A stretch of DNA of 64,000 nt, taken from Bactericera cockerelli (Eukaryota > Arthropoda > Insecta > Hemiptera > Triozidae). Each line of letters begins with the position of its first letter. Position 1 is the stretch's first letter. The stretch is from positions 17,411,756-17,475,755 of the forward strand of contig CM044961.1 in NCBI GenBank assembly GCA_024516035.1. Reading direction: 5' to 3'. Positions 22,462-33,605 of the stretch are shown piece after piece. The notes beneath the pieces are model-generated. The model searched no databases and had not been told where the DNA came from. It saw only the letters and a program-made list of their open reading frames with translations. Made by a program: the position numbers and the translations under genes.

Positions 22462-23309
22462 TGATGAAATTTACACAAGACGTGCAGAATAAAATCCGCA
22501 TCTCTTGATACCGTTTCTCACTTAATTATTAATTATTATTACTGATCAATCAGAGATACCTTTCTCATTACTCTGGACCAGACCGACCCTAGATCTTAAA
22601 CCTAATTTGCAAAGAACGAAAATCATTCAGAATAAGCCATGCATGAAATTAGCAGGAATAATACCAAAGTTATTCTATTACCAGTACTTTCATTTCATCC
22701 GATGAAAGGATTTAAGGTATAGGTACACAATTAAAACAGTAATTACCCTTTACCGATAATTGTTTTACAAAGAAATTCGCGTGGTAACAATCCGCTTGTA
22801 ATTCCTTTTAAATATTTCAATTCTTCAGAATACCTTTCTTTCTTTCCCCGGTGTGCAGCTCATTGTCTGTGATTTTAGTGAATCTTTTGTTTGTATTGTT
22901 TTACGAGTTACGAGAACTGGTTTCAGAGGAAGATACCCTTCTAGTGAGAATAGTGTCGAAAAGAAACAAATTAATGAACGATCGAGAGGAAGAAGTAGAA
23001 TACAAAAAGACAGAATCGATTGTTTCCAAGAATTTAGTTTGGAAATCAGAACGATGACCAGTGGCGTGGCTACAGAATAATCAGGGTGATAGTGAAGTCA
23101 TTTACATTTAGGTCGGAAGAACGAAGTGCAAAATGAATAATTCTATTCAATACAATGAGGCATTGCCGTACATGGTTTCGGACTGCGTGGATCATAGACA
23201 TCACCACTGGAGTTAGAGACATCATACCAGAAAGTAGGTAGTCTCACTCCCTGAATCTTAAAATCTCCGTTTCAACCGTCAAATATCATTTAAATTAAAT
23301 TTATAATAT
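22462..23309. other. intergenic sequence, nothing firm
   Basis: CAGTGGCGTGGCTAC at 23060 resembles a hAT MITE terminus, but no partner end is visible nearby. Short ORFs near 22851-23080 have no recognisable domain. Confidence 0.4.
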
Positions 23310-23450
23310 TTGTGTTAATCACCTCGATCCCGTGATATCACAACTACTCAAACTCGCTTTACTATATTTGCTCAATTTGGGACTTGAACCAACGACCTCC
23401 TGTTACAAGGCCGCTGCGTTATCGATCAAGTTACTGAGATTCATCTAAAT
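23310..23450 (-). mobile_element. S3 SINE
   Basis: The minus strand reads AGTAACTTGATCGATAACG, then box B GGTTCAAGTCCC, then AGTAAAGCGAGTTTGAGTAGTTGTGATATCACGGG and the TTAACACAAATAT end. Confidence 0.85.
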
Positions 23451-23654
23451 AATGCATTGAGAGGGTGTGTTGTTTGAACGAAAGGAAGTTTGAAAGGGAA
23501 CTTTGGGGATTTTAAGCACGAGAGTGTTTCCTGGAACATGGTCATAGTGTGTTGAAGGGTTGGTTTAGGATCAAAACCAACCCTAATCCACAACTTTAGG
23601 CTCTTGTTTAAAAAAATGTGTCCACCTTGTCAAAGGACATTCAAGACATTGATA

Positions 23655-23881
23655 ATAATAATAATAACACTCTTTGGTGGAAGGTAACTACCAGGCGAGG
23701 TTAATACTCATAGCATTTTCTACCACATAACCCTCAGAGTCTTTTTATTATGTCGTCACAAACTCAAATTAATGAGGAAAAATTCATGCACTGGGTGGGA
23801 TTCGAACCAACGGATCTCTACGCTACCTGGATTACCAGACTAGCGCGTTAAGCACTTGACTACCAATGCACGGTGATAAAT
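23655..23881 (-). mobile_element. S1 SINE, full-length
   Basis: Same architecture as 21404-21620, with box B GGTTCGAATCCCACCCAGTGCA and a (TTA)n end. The flanking direct repeat GACATTGATA is at 23645-23654 and 23882-23891. Confidence 0.87.
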
Positions 23882-24341
23882 GACATTGATAGATCGCGAA
23901 TCGCCACTGACATTGCAACACCTATTAAGGCTCGAAATTTTGAATACACAAAACCTTATCGTCCTATAATTTGTTGTGTACACAAAAAACACAAATTGTA
24001 TTTAAAATATAGCTGCTTGTTTGGATTTCGTACGGTCCAACGACATAATCACCTCATTCCTGGTAGTGTGGATTTGTTTAGTACTTTAGTCCGTTACTAG
24101 GAACTTTGCTGTGTGTGTGAGTTTTTTTTTATAAATTTTACGTGGAATCATCCTACACGGATTCTCAGTTAATTTACTCGTGGTATGAGGAGATATTTTA
24201 GTTCATTTAAATCTGAATTAGTCACTGACCTTTGTTTACTGTATCAGAGAAATTTGTGACAATGGTCGAATATGAACAAGAGATGCCATGCAATGCAAGC
24301 TCTAGCTTTAGTTCTTCGCACTTATAGGTATAATATTTTAA

Positions 24342-24564
24342 TCTTAATATATAAATGTCAGTCACTGACTGACTGACTGACTGATCATCGCTCTACAGCC
24401 CAAACCGTAAGTCCTAGGAAGCTGAAATTTGGTAGGTAGCTTTGTCTTATAGTCTAGATGTGCAATAAGACGGGATTCCCACTACAACACCTGCCATTGG
24501 CGAAAAAGGATTTTTTGCTTTCACGGCCATGCCTCGGCCCGCAAAGCGGGCGACAGCCCGCTAG
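24342..24564 (+). mobile_element. small non-autonomous Helitron
   Basis: It starts TCTTAATATATAAATGTC after A and ends in the hairpin GCGGGCGACAGCCCGC followed by CTAG and a host T. These are typical Helitron 5' and 3' signatures. A TGACTGACTG run lies just inside the 5' end. It is 223 bp without coding sequence. Confidence 0.85.
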
Positions 24565-24601
24565 TACCTATAATATACACAGGTGGTAAGATGACCTTTT
24601 T

Positions 24602-24718
24602 AAACTACCTAATGACTGCACTGGAGTTAAGGCCAGAAGCATGGCCCTATATTTATTTTTCCTACCCCTAATCTACACAATAACGTATTTTGGGACTAAA
24701 TTCGGCGCCACCTACCAC
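24602..24718 (+). repeat. dispersed repeat, copy b
   Basis: Partner of 21641-21768. It is followed at once by an S1-like fragment. Confidence 0.65.
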
Positions 24719-24725
24719 ACTGACA

Positions 24726-24830
24726 CTAACTAAAGAGTCCCTTTGATCAAGCCTCCTGCTGTTGAGTAGTCAAATTCTCAAATTAATGATGAAAGCACTC
24801 ACTGGACGGGATACGAACCCCCGGCCGTGG
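24726..24830 (-). repeat. S1 SINE fragment
   Basis: The minus strand keeps the box-B area (GGTTCGTATCCCGTCCAGTG) and part of the TCATTAATTTGAG tail. The A-box end is lost. Confidence 0.6.
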
Positions 24831-25537
24831 GATGTATGGGATACGTGGGATACGTAAAAGTATCTACCTACACTGTAAGTCCCACTCTCGCTCACAACAC
24901 ACAATTTTATTACAGCAAAATGTTATTCAAGGACCATGCATGGTATTACGATATTTCTACCCGGGGACAGCATGTACATTAAAATTACCCATAGCGTCCA
25001 CTGTCCATACATATTCAACATCAAAGTGACACTAAATACACCTATATATAAACCTATATAACTTGGACAGCTATATACACCTAATATACTTGGACACCTA
25101 TATACTTGTGTATAAATACATTCCTCGTAACAGTCGTAACATAAAAGGAAAAATCTAATTATATCACACCGTACGTAACATAGGAACCTAACAAGAATTT
25201 TCTGTGATCATAAAAATATCAAAAATGACTATGTGCAAAAATGTTCTGAGCTTATGTACACTCCGCGGCAGGAAAGTGGACCAGAAGTGGTCAAGTTTCC
25301 ATGGCCGCAGATTGGATGTCTAATAAGTGGCCAGGGCTAGGCGCAGTCTAAAACATCCCAGAAACTACTCTCAACTCTCAAAATCGCCAAATCTCCCCTT
25401 CAACCGTCAAATTTGCTTCAAATAACCCCAATCAAAATAACTTATTTACCCATAACTCATTAAGAGTTAAGCTAAGTTGAAAAGGAGATTTGGGGATTAC
25501 GAGAGTGAGTGCTTTCTAAACAAGGTGATTACACATT
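24831..25537. other. intergenic sequence with a short TATATA-rich repeat
   Basis: CACCTATATA and ACTTGGACA words repeat at about 25040-25105. No gene seen. Confidence 0.45.
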
Positions 25538-25715
25538 AGTGGTCTGAGTGGTTAGGGCGCTAGCAGTGGCTTAGCTAGACCTACATTTCGGGGGGGGGGG
25601 GTTGTCCCCAAAACCGCCCCCTGGCTACGCCACTGGGCGCTAGTTTGGTAATCCGGTAGTGCCACAGTTTCCGGTGGATCGAATCCCAACCAGTGTAAGA
25701 AATTTTACTCTTACA
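25538..25715 (+). mobile_element. S1-related SINE interrupted by a hAT MITE
   Basis: The head GTGGTCTGAGTGGTTAGGG is separated from its box B (GGTGGATCGAATCCC) by the 72-bp insert at 25564-25635. Removing the insert and one duplication restores normal A-to-B spacing. Confidence 0.75.
25564..25635. mobile_element. 72-bp hAT MITE with a G-run
   Basis: The ends are CAGTGGCTTAGCTAG and, in reverse, CAGTGGCGTAGCCAG. The perfect 8-bp duplication GGCGCTAG lies at 25556-25563 and 25636-25643. Twelve consecutive G's sit inside. It is related to 34599-34765. Confidence 0.88.
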
Positions 25716-25754
25716 TTTGAGGATTCAGCATCGAATAATAAAATCGAATTAAAA

Positions 25755-25916
25755 TTAAGCTAAAGTTATCATACTAATTTGTGTTAATCATTCTTTCGTG
25801 ATGTCACAACTACTCAAACTCCCTTTACTAAATCCAGGCTGAAACCGGGACTTGAACCACCGACCTCCAGGTTACAAGTCCGCCGTCTCATCGATCGAGC
25901 TATTATTGAGGTCGGT
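25755..25916 (-). mobile_element. S3 SINE, near complete
   Basis: The minus strand contains GACCTCAATAATAGCTCGATCGATG, the CCTGGAGGTCGGTGG stretch, box B GGTTCAAGTCCCGG, then TAGTAAAGGGAGTTTGAGTAG and the AACACAAATTAG end. Confidence 0.85.
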
Positions 25917-26335
25917 TTATAAATAAAATTGGATTACAACAAAGACAAGTCAGATCATCCCACAAGTTGCAGTTTCAACCAATCACAGCGCACTATTTAA
26001 TTCGACTTGAATTTAAAGGTGCATAAAATTAAAATTTAATTTACGAAGTGATCTTGAGTGTACATTATCTGCATAGAAATAATAAAATTGTAAGTTAACA
26101 TAGCAGATAATTTATAATATTATGTTTATGTACGTATTTATATTTCATAATGAAATATGCTTCTCGCAGGTACATAGGTACCTATGTAAGCTTTTCCTTT
26201 GTAAATACATTTATGCATCTATGTAATAGTTACAAGTGGATGTATTTAAATTACATTTTCTTTGTGCTTCTCCTTCTTCTTTTCCAAGAAGCTAATTTCT
26301 TCCTGGTATCAGGAAACACCTGAATACCACGAACT
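25917..26335. other. intergenic sequence, nothing recognised
   Basis: No supported feature. Confidence 0.4.
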
Positions 26336-26670
26336 GCTCTCTCTCTCTCTCTCCTCTCCTCTCTCTCTCTCTCTCTCTCTCTCCCTCTCTCCCTCTCTCT
26401 CTCCCTCTCTCACTCCCTCTCTCCCTCTCTCTGTCTTCCTTTATCTGCCACACTTCAACACAGTATTCTTTTTCCATTTTTCCATCCGCACTAGATTCAA
26501 TTATTTCCTTCTCTTCCTCTCCCTTTCAAACTCCGTCTCTCCCTTTTTTTCCCCTCTCTTTCTCTTCCTTTCCCACAGTGCCTCTCTTTCTACTGCTTTA
26601 GACACTCAATCAAATTTCTCCTTCTCTCTTTTCCTCTCTATCTCCTTTTACTTTTCGTTGATTTCTGCTT

Positions 26671-26702
<32 letters not shown>

Positions 26703-26710
26703 CCCCCCCT

Positions 26711-26796
<86 letters not shown>
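26336..26796 (+). repeat. CT-rich array
   Basis: Long (CT)n blocks at about 26336-26432 and 26668-26794 are separated by a pyrimidine-rich bridge. The 178-codon Ser/Leu-rich reading frame across it is a product of the repeat. Confidence 0.95.
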
Positions 26797-28197
26797 GAGT
26801 TCCTCCTTTTACTTTCCTTTAAATTCTCCCTCAACCTTCTCCCTCAACCTTCCACCTCCTTTCCTTCCTCTCTAAGCCTCTTCTCTGAAATGCAATTTAA
26901 AATTCAATCCCAATTAACCTTTTCAACATACATCCTACATAGTTGCTTATACTAACACATTATAACACATTCTGAATGCATTACAGCTGTTACAAGAGAA
27001 TAGGTATGCTGGTTGGTGACAAGTAGGCAATACAGCGACCCAGGTTCGATCCCCGCGTGTAACTGGAAATACCTCAATCAAAATTTGATTTGCTAGTGTA
27101 AAAGTGGGACCACCATCAAAATTTGAAAGAAAATTTTAAATGAAATTGTTGACACCCAACTTTTCGATTAAAGAGATTTGACATTTTCGGACACCGTTTT
27201 AGTATGTCTGTATAACCAGTATGCCTCAGGTAGAGAATTAGGAAAAACATAATGTAGGACCATGGCCCTAAATTAGGTTTTGGGAAATACATAAGTAATT
27301 TTAGAGGAACATACTTCGGGTCTAGAATAGGGTTAGGAAATGAAAGGTCGGTAGACAGCAATCTGAAACTGTATTTTCGGTCACAATACCATTCTGATTC
27401 ATTGGAGAGTGTTCGCACTCTACAGGAACTCAATCAAACACCTCGGCCGAGGTGTGAAGAACGCCTATACAAAGAAAGAGACAGCCCGGCAGAGTGTAAG
27501 GTTACGCAAAACATAGTTCCCATGCATTTCATGTACTTTCAGCCAGCGAAAAGTGCAATATGAATTTCAAAAATCGCGATTTTTATTGCAGAAATGGGCT
27601 CTACGTTGAAAAATAAATTGATTTGACGTTTTGTTTGACTTCCTAGGCCACCGGGAACCCTATTTTCGAGACCCCCCAACAATCGTGAAAGACATGAAAA
27701 GATTCATAATTTTTTTTTTTTTTTTCCGTTTTTTTTTTCATACGGATCCTTTGAGACCCGACTTCGTGTCTTTAACTTGGCACTGAAGATTAAGTGAGGT
27801 GTCTAAAGTGATCAAGATATAATGGAGATGAGCCCGGACCAAAAAAAAATTCTAAATTATAAGCGGGCGGCCCATTTGGGCGGCCTCGGGTTTTGGGAGC
27901 CCAAATCGGGAATTGAAGGATAATACTAATCTTAAGTGGTATCAAATGAAAGATCTTGATGAGCAGATACCAAATTTATTGATTTTATTCCTTCATCCGG
28001 TCCACTGGGTGGCACCTGGTGGCCTTTTCATTTTCTTTGGCGGGTAGGTACCTTCGAATCCTTAACTTAGTGGTCAGATCTTGGCCAGTATGTATTTTTC
28101 GAGATGACCTCGCTCTCTCACTGCAAAATTTTAATGTTTAAGTTTCCAAGTATTAATTTGGTTAGTTTATTTTCCGTCCGTTTCTTTAGAAGATAAC
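26797..28197. other. intergenic sequence, no recognised gene
   Basis: A box-B word (AGGTTCGATCCCC) near 27042 may be SINE debris. A T-run lies at 27711-27726. The minus-strand ORF 27116-27433 has no recognisable domain. Confidence 0.4.
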
Positions 28198-28262
28198 TTT
28201 GTCTATTGGTAGAATGCTCGACCTGCCACCCAGTCAGCATGGGTTCGAATCCTGGCGGGGAC
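28198..28262 (+). repeat. S9 tRNA-like SINE head
   Basis: TTGGTAGAATGCTCGACC as box A and GGGTTCGAATCCTGGCGGGG as box B are tRNA-spaced. A unique tail with GTGAGGAAAAT follows to about 28375. Confidence 0.65.
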
Positions 28263-28504
28263 GAAATTTTTTAGCTCTATATTTTCAATTTGGGCTTAAC
28301 GTTGTTTTGTTTTTCCGATCTTTATATTTGATCTTCATGACGACCCCATTACCCTCGTGAGGAAAATTTTAGTAGTTGCAGAATTGGCCAAATGACCTGT
28401 GGCGGCATTACGAGATTGATTTAGGACAATCATGGTTGGATGGAGATAAAATTTGATGAAATAGCTCTCATAATGTCGATGCTACTCACTAAAAGTTGTG
28501 ACAA

Positions 28505-28665
28505 AGTAGTGACTTTGGCCAAGTGGGTAGCATACTAGGCTTGCACGCACGATGACTTGGGTTCGATCCCCTTCAGGGATGTTTTTTTTCTCTGTCCATT
28601 ATGTGCGGGGTACACTCATACCTCGTGAGGTATTGATAAGGGACGTCACCACCGAGTTCTCTCCT
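28505..28665 (+). repeat. S6-like tRNA-derived SINE
   Basis: GGCCAAGTGGGTAGC (box A), GCTTGCACGCACGATGACTT and box B GGGTTCGATCCCC match the S6 head at 16056-16198 in reverse. The tail also shares the CTCGTGAG word. Confidence 0.7.
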
Positions 28666-28792
28666 GCTCATGGTTTTATCAACACCAAATTGTCTCCCGT
28701 CGCGTCGCTTGCATTTTTACCTGATTTTATACCTACATAGTTTAGGCCTAGCATAAAAATTATAATCGAAATACCTAGGAATCATTGATATA

Positions 28793-28998
28793 GACCTGAG
28801 GCATGGCCTTCTATGTATTTTACCTAACCCTATGATAAACCCAAGGCATGGCCTTCTATATATTTACCTAACCCTACTATAAACCCGAGGCATTGCCTTC
28901 TATGTATTATCCCTAACCCTACTATATTCCTGAGGCATGGCCTTCTATGTATTTTACCTAACTCTACTATACACTAAAGGCATTGCCTTTCATTAGTT
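28793..28998 (+). repeat. minisatellite, ~43-bp unit, about five copies
   Basis: Units follow GAGGCATGGCCTTCTATGTA then TTTTACCTAACCCTACTATA with scattered changes. The word GCATGGCC is shared with the dispersed repeat at 21641 and 24602, so the array may derive from it. Confidence 0.88.
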
Positions 28999-29557
28999 AG
29001 AGATTTTAAAGATTTCTTTATAAAAGGCCGATCCTTATATAAAAATGATAATTTTATAGTTTTCATTTTCTTAAATACCTAATGTAAAAAAGCATGGTCT
29101 TATTTCCGGGAGAGGTACTCGTGGTGACCCCTGCAAGAAGCCGGAGAGAATTCGGGTAAGAAAAGGTCAACGGGAGAGAACTCATTACCTCACCTTGATA
29201 AGGTGATTACAAATTAATGTCTTTGGCATTTGTAAATCCAGGTGTTTTAGTGTCCCTCATAGGAGACTCCGAGGTCTATTTAGCATTGAAAGATAAACCT
29301 AATCATGTGGAGTATAGAATCAAAAGGTCTTGCATTGCAAATTTATATATTATTTACTCACTTTGGGGACTCAGGGGGCCAAATCTGTGATCCAAATACA
29401 TATTGACCTTAGAAAAATTAAATACGTATTGCTAAAATTATATCTTAAAAAAAAGACAACTTGGTACATTTACATTTTCCCAGCTTATTTAGATACTTTT
29501 GTTATTCATAATGTTTCAGTAGTGTATGAACCTATACTTTCGTACAAAAAGAACTGA
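28999..29557. other. intergenic sequence, nothing recognised
   Basis: No supported gene. AAAAAGAACTGATATC just before the foldback element is also present inside each P1 arm. Confidence 0.45.
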
Positions 29558-30104
29558 TATCCCCCCAAAAACACCACTTCGTGGTTAAAAAAAAGAAGAA
29601 CGCCTCACTCAAAAGAATGATTATAATTAGCTAAAAATAAATGATATCAAATTGAGAACACCTTACCACCTTTCTTTCTACATCTCTGCACTCCTCTCTG
29701 AATTTATTCCTCTTATGTTTATCTTTCTTTATCTTTTCTAGGGATCATCCCAAACTTGATTTCTCTTTAAATTTACTTGTTGCACGGCAATAAAAAATGG
29801 CGGTCGCGGTGTAATTTTCTCGTTTCAAATCAAATAAGTTCAGAAAAATCATACCGCGACCGCCATTTTTTATTGCCGTGCAACAAGTAAATTTAAAGAG
29901 AATCAAGTTTGGGATGATCCCTAGAAAAGATAAAGAAAGATAAACATAAGAGGAATAAATTCAGAGAGGAGTGCAGAGATGTAGAAAGAAAGGTGGTAAG
30001 GTGTTCTCAATTTGATATCATTTATTTTTAGCTAATTATAATCATTCTTTTGAGTGAGGCGTTCTTCTTTTTTTTAACCACGAAGTGTTGTTTTTGGGGG
30101 GATA
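29558..30104. mobile_element. foldback element P2, ~253-bp arms
   Basis: Left arm 29558-29810 and right arm 29853-30104 are reverse complements with only one substitution and one 1-base indel seen. The loop is 42 nt. The outer ends, TATCCCCCC then AAAAACA.CACTTCGTGG, match those of P1; the remaining arm sequence does not. No ORF. The inner arms end in GGCGGTCGCGGT, GC-rich for this region. Confidence 0.85.
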
Positions 30105-30155
30105 TTGTAATTCAGATTGATAAGTGAGAAAAATATATTTTTATTTATAATATTT

Positions 30156-30300
30156 ACCGACCTCAGTAGCTTGATCGATAAGGCGGCGGACTTGCAACCT
30201 GGAGGTCGGTGGTTCAAGTCCCGGTTTCAGCAAAGATTTAGTAAAGCGAGTTAGAGTAGTTGTGATATCACGATTGTGATTAACACAAATATGATAAATA
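30156..30300 (+). mobile_element. S3 SINE, intact-looking
   Basis: ACCTCAGTAGCTTGATCGAT, GGCGGCGGACTTG, box B GGTTCAAGTCCCGGTTTCAGC, then TTTAGTAAAGCGAGTTAGAG, TGATATCACG and TTAACACAAATATGATAA. It lies 50 bp right of P2. Confidence 0.88.
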
Positions 30301-30416
30301 ATTTATATTTCTTCAAAATCAAGTCGAGAAAGTAGTCGTTTTGTAAGCCAATATTATAACCGTCTACTTTTCTTACCGTAGAAAAACATTATTCATGTAC
30401 ATCTTGTCAATTGTAT

Positions 30417-30520
30417 AAACACACATATACACACACCTACATACACACCCACACAGTAAACACACACCCACACAAACACCCACATACACATAGGTCACAC
30501 AAACATACACAAACAAGAAA
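30417..30520 (+). repeat. degenerate CA microsatellite
   Basis: ACACACACC and ATACACAC units with interruptions. Confidence 0.85.
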
Positions 30521-31134
30521 AAAATATTTATATTTTTTTTTTATATATAATCTCCTTATTTTGATACACACCATGAAAATATTATTATTAGCTCCAGAAT
30601 CTTCTCGTCTTGTTTTATTTTTCTTGGAAACGGGGCGAGAAAAACAAGTTGTTTCCCGAATTCTAGGAATTGTTCAGAACACTCAATACTTGGGGAAGCA
30701 AGCGTGCGCACAGTCGGGTGAAATGAGAACACGAAATTCTGCTGATGAATGTGACAGAGCAGGGGATGACGGCATATGCCGGCGAAATGTTTTATCGCAT
30801 CTCCCAATAGTCAGACGTGCGGTATTTCCAGGAATTGAAACACTAACCTCCAGTTTGCAAGGTTGCTATTGAACATATTTAATCTGGAACTGCATGAACA
30901 AAAGAAAAATTCTCACATGGAGGCATGTTCTAGCACAGTTTCGGCAATGACTAGATCGCGAAGCAGGTATAGTCGGGTGTTTGTATCACTTGCAACAGTT
31001 TTCTTTCTAAATTTTTAATGAGTTTGGTCTTTTTCTTCTTCCACTTATTTTATCGAAACTATTTTCTCATGGTGGGTACCAGTGTAACTAAGAAAATATA
31101 TATCTCGTTAACATCTAGAATCTAGATAATCCAA
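30521..31134. other. intergenic sequence with four TTCNNNGAA sites
   Basis: TTCTTGGAA (30621), TTCTAGGAA (30661) and TTCCAGGAA (30826) lie within about 210 bp. Overlapping short ORFs on both strands have no domain that I recognise. The fourth is counted only if near-matches are allowed. Confidence 0.4.
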
Positions 31135-31310
31135 CACCGGAGTTTACACACCATTCGCAGGAAACTCAAAAACCAGCTCACCCAGCCTCACCCACCCAGC
31201 CTGGGTTGGGGCGGGAATAGTCAGCATCATGAGGGATCAAATTTGAAGGGTCACCCAATCAACTCCTAACAGCTCTGGACGTTGCCATGCATATGCCATA
31301 ATAAATGACA
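31135..31310 (-). repeat. S5 SINE fragment
   Basis: The minus strand has AACGTCCAGAGCTGTTAGGA, TTGGGTGACC (5S box C), ATGATGCTGAC and core C (CAACCCAGGCTGGGTGGGTG). The 5' half of the 5S head is missing. A shared CATGCATGGCAACGTCCAGAG-type start is also seen at 33606. Confidence 0.75.
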
Positions 31311-32229
31311 CTGGCTTCCCTTAATACGCTCTTCGCCGGAATAATCAGATTAATCAGACTTTTGTGTTGATAATTAAGTAATATTATTTACTCCGCTTTC
31401 TCATCACACGTGCTAGTCCGCTTGTGTATTAGTTTCAGCACGATAATCCTTAGCCCGATAGTCACCTAGATAGCAATCAGCTTGCCAGAGTAGCTGCTAT
31501 GAACTTCCCAAGTAGTATAAGGAGATAAGGACTGTATAAGAAGGCATGTATTAATGAGCGAGCGAGGCATTACAATGGGCGGCCAGTCGGAACCGAATCC
31601 AGCCTTTCACTTTTTGCCTGGCTTGTGGGTGAGATGCCTGACCAGATATTATAACATCGAATAGGAATTTGTTCTGAATAGGATACTGCTATCGTGTGTA
31701 TTGGTAGCGTATTATAACACGGGGTGTCTTTGAAATAGCAATGAATATATTATGTACGTATTTGATAAACCGCCTATGGAAATTTTAAAGTTTATTTTTT
31801 TGACATATTGTAAACTGTCTTCTTTTATCTATTTTTATACACACTTGATTACAGCATTCATATACTTTCAGGGGTAATCCAAGCCAAATTTGGTCTTGTT
31901 GATGAGCTGAGGCGAAATTATTAGACATTTTTGTTATACCTTTGTAGAGTTAAATCTAGATTATTTTAAATAGGTTAATACAAGTTCTGACTGAAACCTG
32001 TGATCTCTATTTTGTCGATTTCGCCTTAAATGTTAAGGAATGCCACATTTTCGGTTAATTCGGGTTCTTTTTGCATAGCGGTGAGTTCTAAATAATTTGA
32101 AATTTTCCTGGGCGTTACACTTAAATTACACGTAGCACATACTTTTCCATCTAAATTTTCAACATTTGTACCTAAATATAATTTTGTAAATCTTTATTAC
32201 TTCATTAGGTTAACTTAATGTCAAGCAAC
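31311..32229. other. intergenic sequence, nothing recognised
   Basis: No supported gene or repeat. Confidence 0.4.
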
Positions 32230-32418
32230 ATAAAGACAGTAGTGTTAAGGTTTTTTTTTTTTTTTTTTTGGAAGCCAGGAAAAAATGTTTTAAAGACATC
32301 CAGATCCATCTTAACCTGGGGTGTGGGATTTCCACCCACTAAAAATCCACCCTCTCTAAAAGCTAACCGGTTTGGTTGTCTGATGCTATTTTTCTGAGTC
32401 ACCCTGTATATATTTAAT
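32230..32418 (-). repeat. possible repeat remnant ending in CACCCTGTATAT
   Basis: A T-run (32251-32269) on one side and GAGTCACCCTGTATAT on the other frame ~190 bp. The word TACAGGGTG is a frequent edge of arthropod interspersed repeats. No family can be named. Confidence 0.3.
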
Positions 32419-32818
32419 GATACACAGTGCTGTCCGTCCACTTTTAATCGGTCCCCGCGTAGCTAGTTGTTCTAGTTTGGCTAGAAACTCTCTTGTTAGG
32501 AGGTTGCTTGATCTCAGGACTCCACTGCGATCAAGCACAATGGAATGTCGAAACACGACGGGAACCGATCTAACAACTTAATTAGAGTAATGCTGCCACG
32601 ACGAACAATTATAAAAAATCTTTTTTTTTTTAGAGCAACGTAGAACAAGAGTTCTACGTTGGCATGATTGGTTGTATGTATAATGTCAGAGGTTATTTGA
32701 GAATGGCTATCTGGACGTGGTCCACGACATTCACAACTGAAAAAGTTGAAACATACCAGCTGTACCTCCTAGAACTTGGACCACCTTGCCTAGCCGTGTA
32801 GTTCAGCTCGTTAGTAAC

Positions 32819-32969
32819 GTATCCCTGTCAGCTCTCCGGCTTTCTATGGGTATTAGACATAAATGGGCAATCGGACATGTATGTTATTATACAATAATGT
32901 TGAATTTATACACTCGTATACAATGTATACTGTATACATAATGCGGATCAATGCGCCTTGCGTCTGCAT
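32819..32969 (+). repeat. dispersed ~150-bp repeat, copy a
   Basis: This matches 62828-62970 in inverse orientation with only a few changes and one 12-bp gap. It holds the self-complementary word GTATACAATGTATACTGTATAC. A tRNA-like TGTAGTTCAGCTCGTTAG sits just upstream (~32799), so it may be part of a SINE. Confidence 0.8.
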
Positions 32970-33049
32970 AAAACTTATCTTTGTTTTTGAATAAATTGGT
33001 GAAAAGATCACGTAGGTTCCTATTAAATAAAACACAATCAATATCCTTG

Positions 33050-33105
33050 GACCTGACGGAATCGAACCAGGAACCTCTGCCGTACATGACCTGATACCCA
33101 TACTA
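33050..33105 (-). repeat. tRNA-like SINE head
   Basis: The minus strand reads GAGGTTCCTGGTTCGATTCC (T-arm with box B). The 16-mer TCGAACCAGGAACCTC (33062-33077, + strand) also occurs inside SOCS coding exon 1. Confidence 0.55.
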
Positions 33106-33116
33106 ATATTTATTAC

Positions 33117-33318
33117 TATTATAATAAAAATATCACCTTCTTTACACTGGAGGATAAGGACCAATGAGCACTATTATTCCAGCAGTAAGCCAAAGAGTTA
33201 TTGTTATGAAATAATACATCCTCCCAGATGGGAGTTATGTCCAGTTTAAGTTTCAAACCCACGACTTCTGATTTCCTAGACGACACCTAAACAATTGAGC
33301 TACAGGTACTGTTGTCCC
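33117..33318 (-). mobile_element. S2 SINE, diverged
   Basis: The minus strand gives GTAGCTCAATTGTTTAGG, a mutated box B in GTCGTGGGTTTGAAAC, then CTCCCATCTGGGAGG and a CTGCTGGAATAATAG tail. Confidence 0.75.
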
Positions 33319-33605
33319 AGGACAGCAAATTTATTGACCTTCCAGGGTCAATGACCTGTTATGCAAGTATTTCCACAGCGGCATGGGAGCCCGTGACTAG
33401 ACCAGAATGCCAGGAATCGCAATGTCCTCGTGACCTATGGTGCTGTGCTGGTTTGTAATATCAAATGCAGAATGAAATGAGGCTTCTACGATCCAACTAT
33501 TATTTACTAGGATTACTAGAGTTGATCTATAACCTTTGAACTACTCTCTTGGTTAGTTCCAGGACCGTGCTCATAATATAATAATATTAATATTTAGTGG
33601 AAGGT

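Noticed and set aside
23059..23075. Left end of a hAT MITE (CAGTGGCGTGGCTAC)
   Set aside because: No matching inverted end or 8-bp duplication found nearby.
26262..26798. 178-codon Ser/Leu-rich ORF, longest or nearly so in the window
   Set aside because: It is a reading of a (CT)n array, and other frames are equally open.
30411..30872. 153-codon ORF
   Set aside because: The first third is a CA microsatellite and the rest shows no domain. An 83-codon ORF runs opposite.
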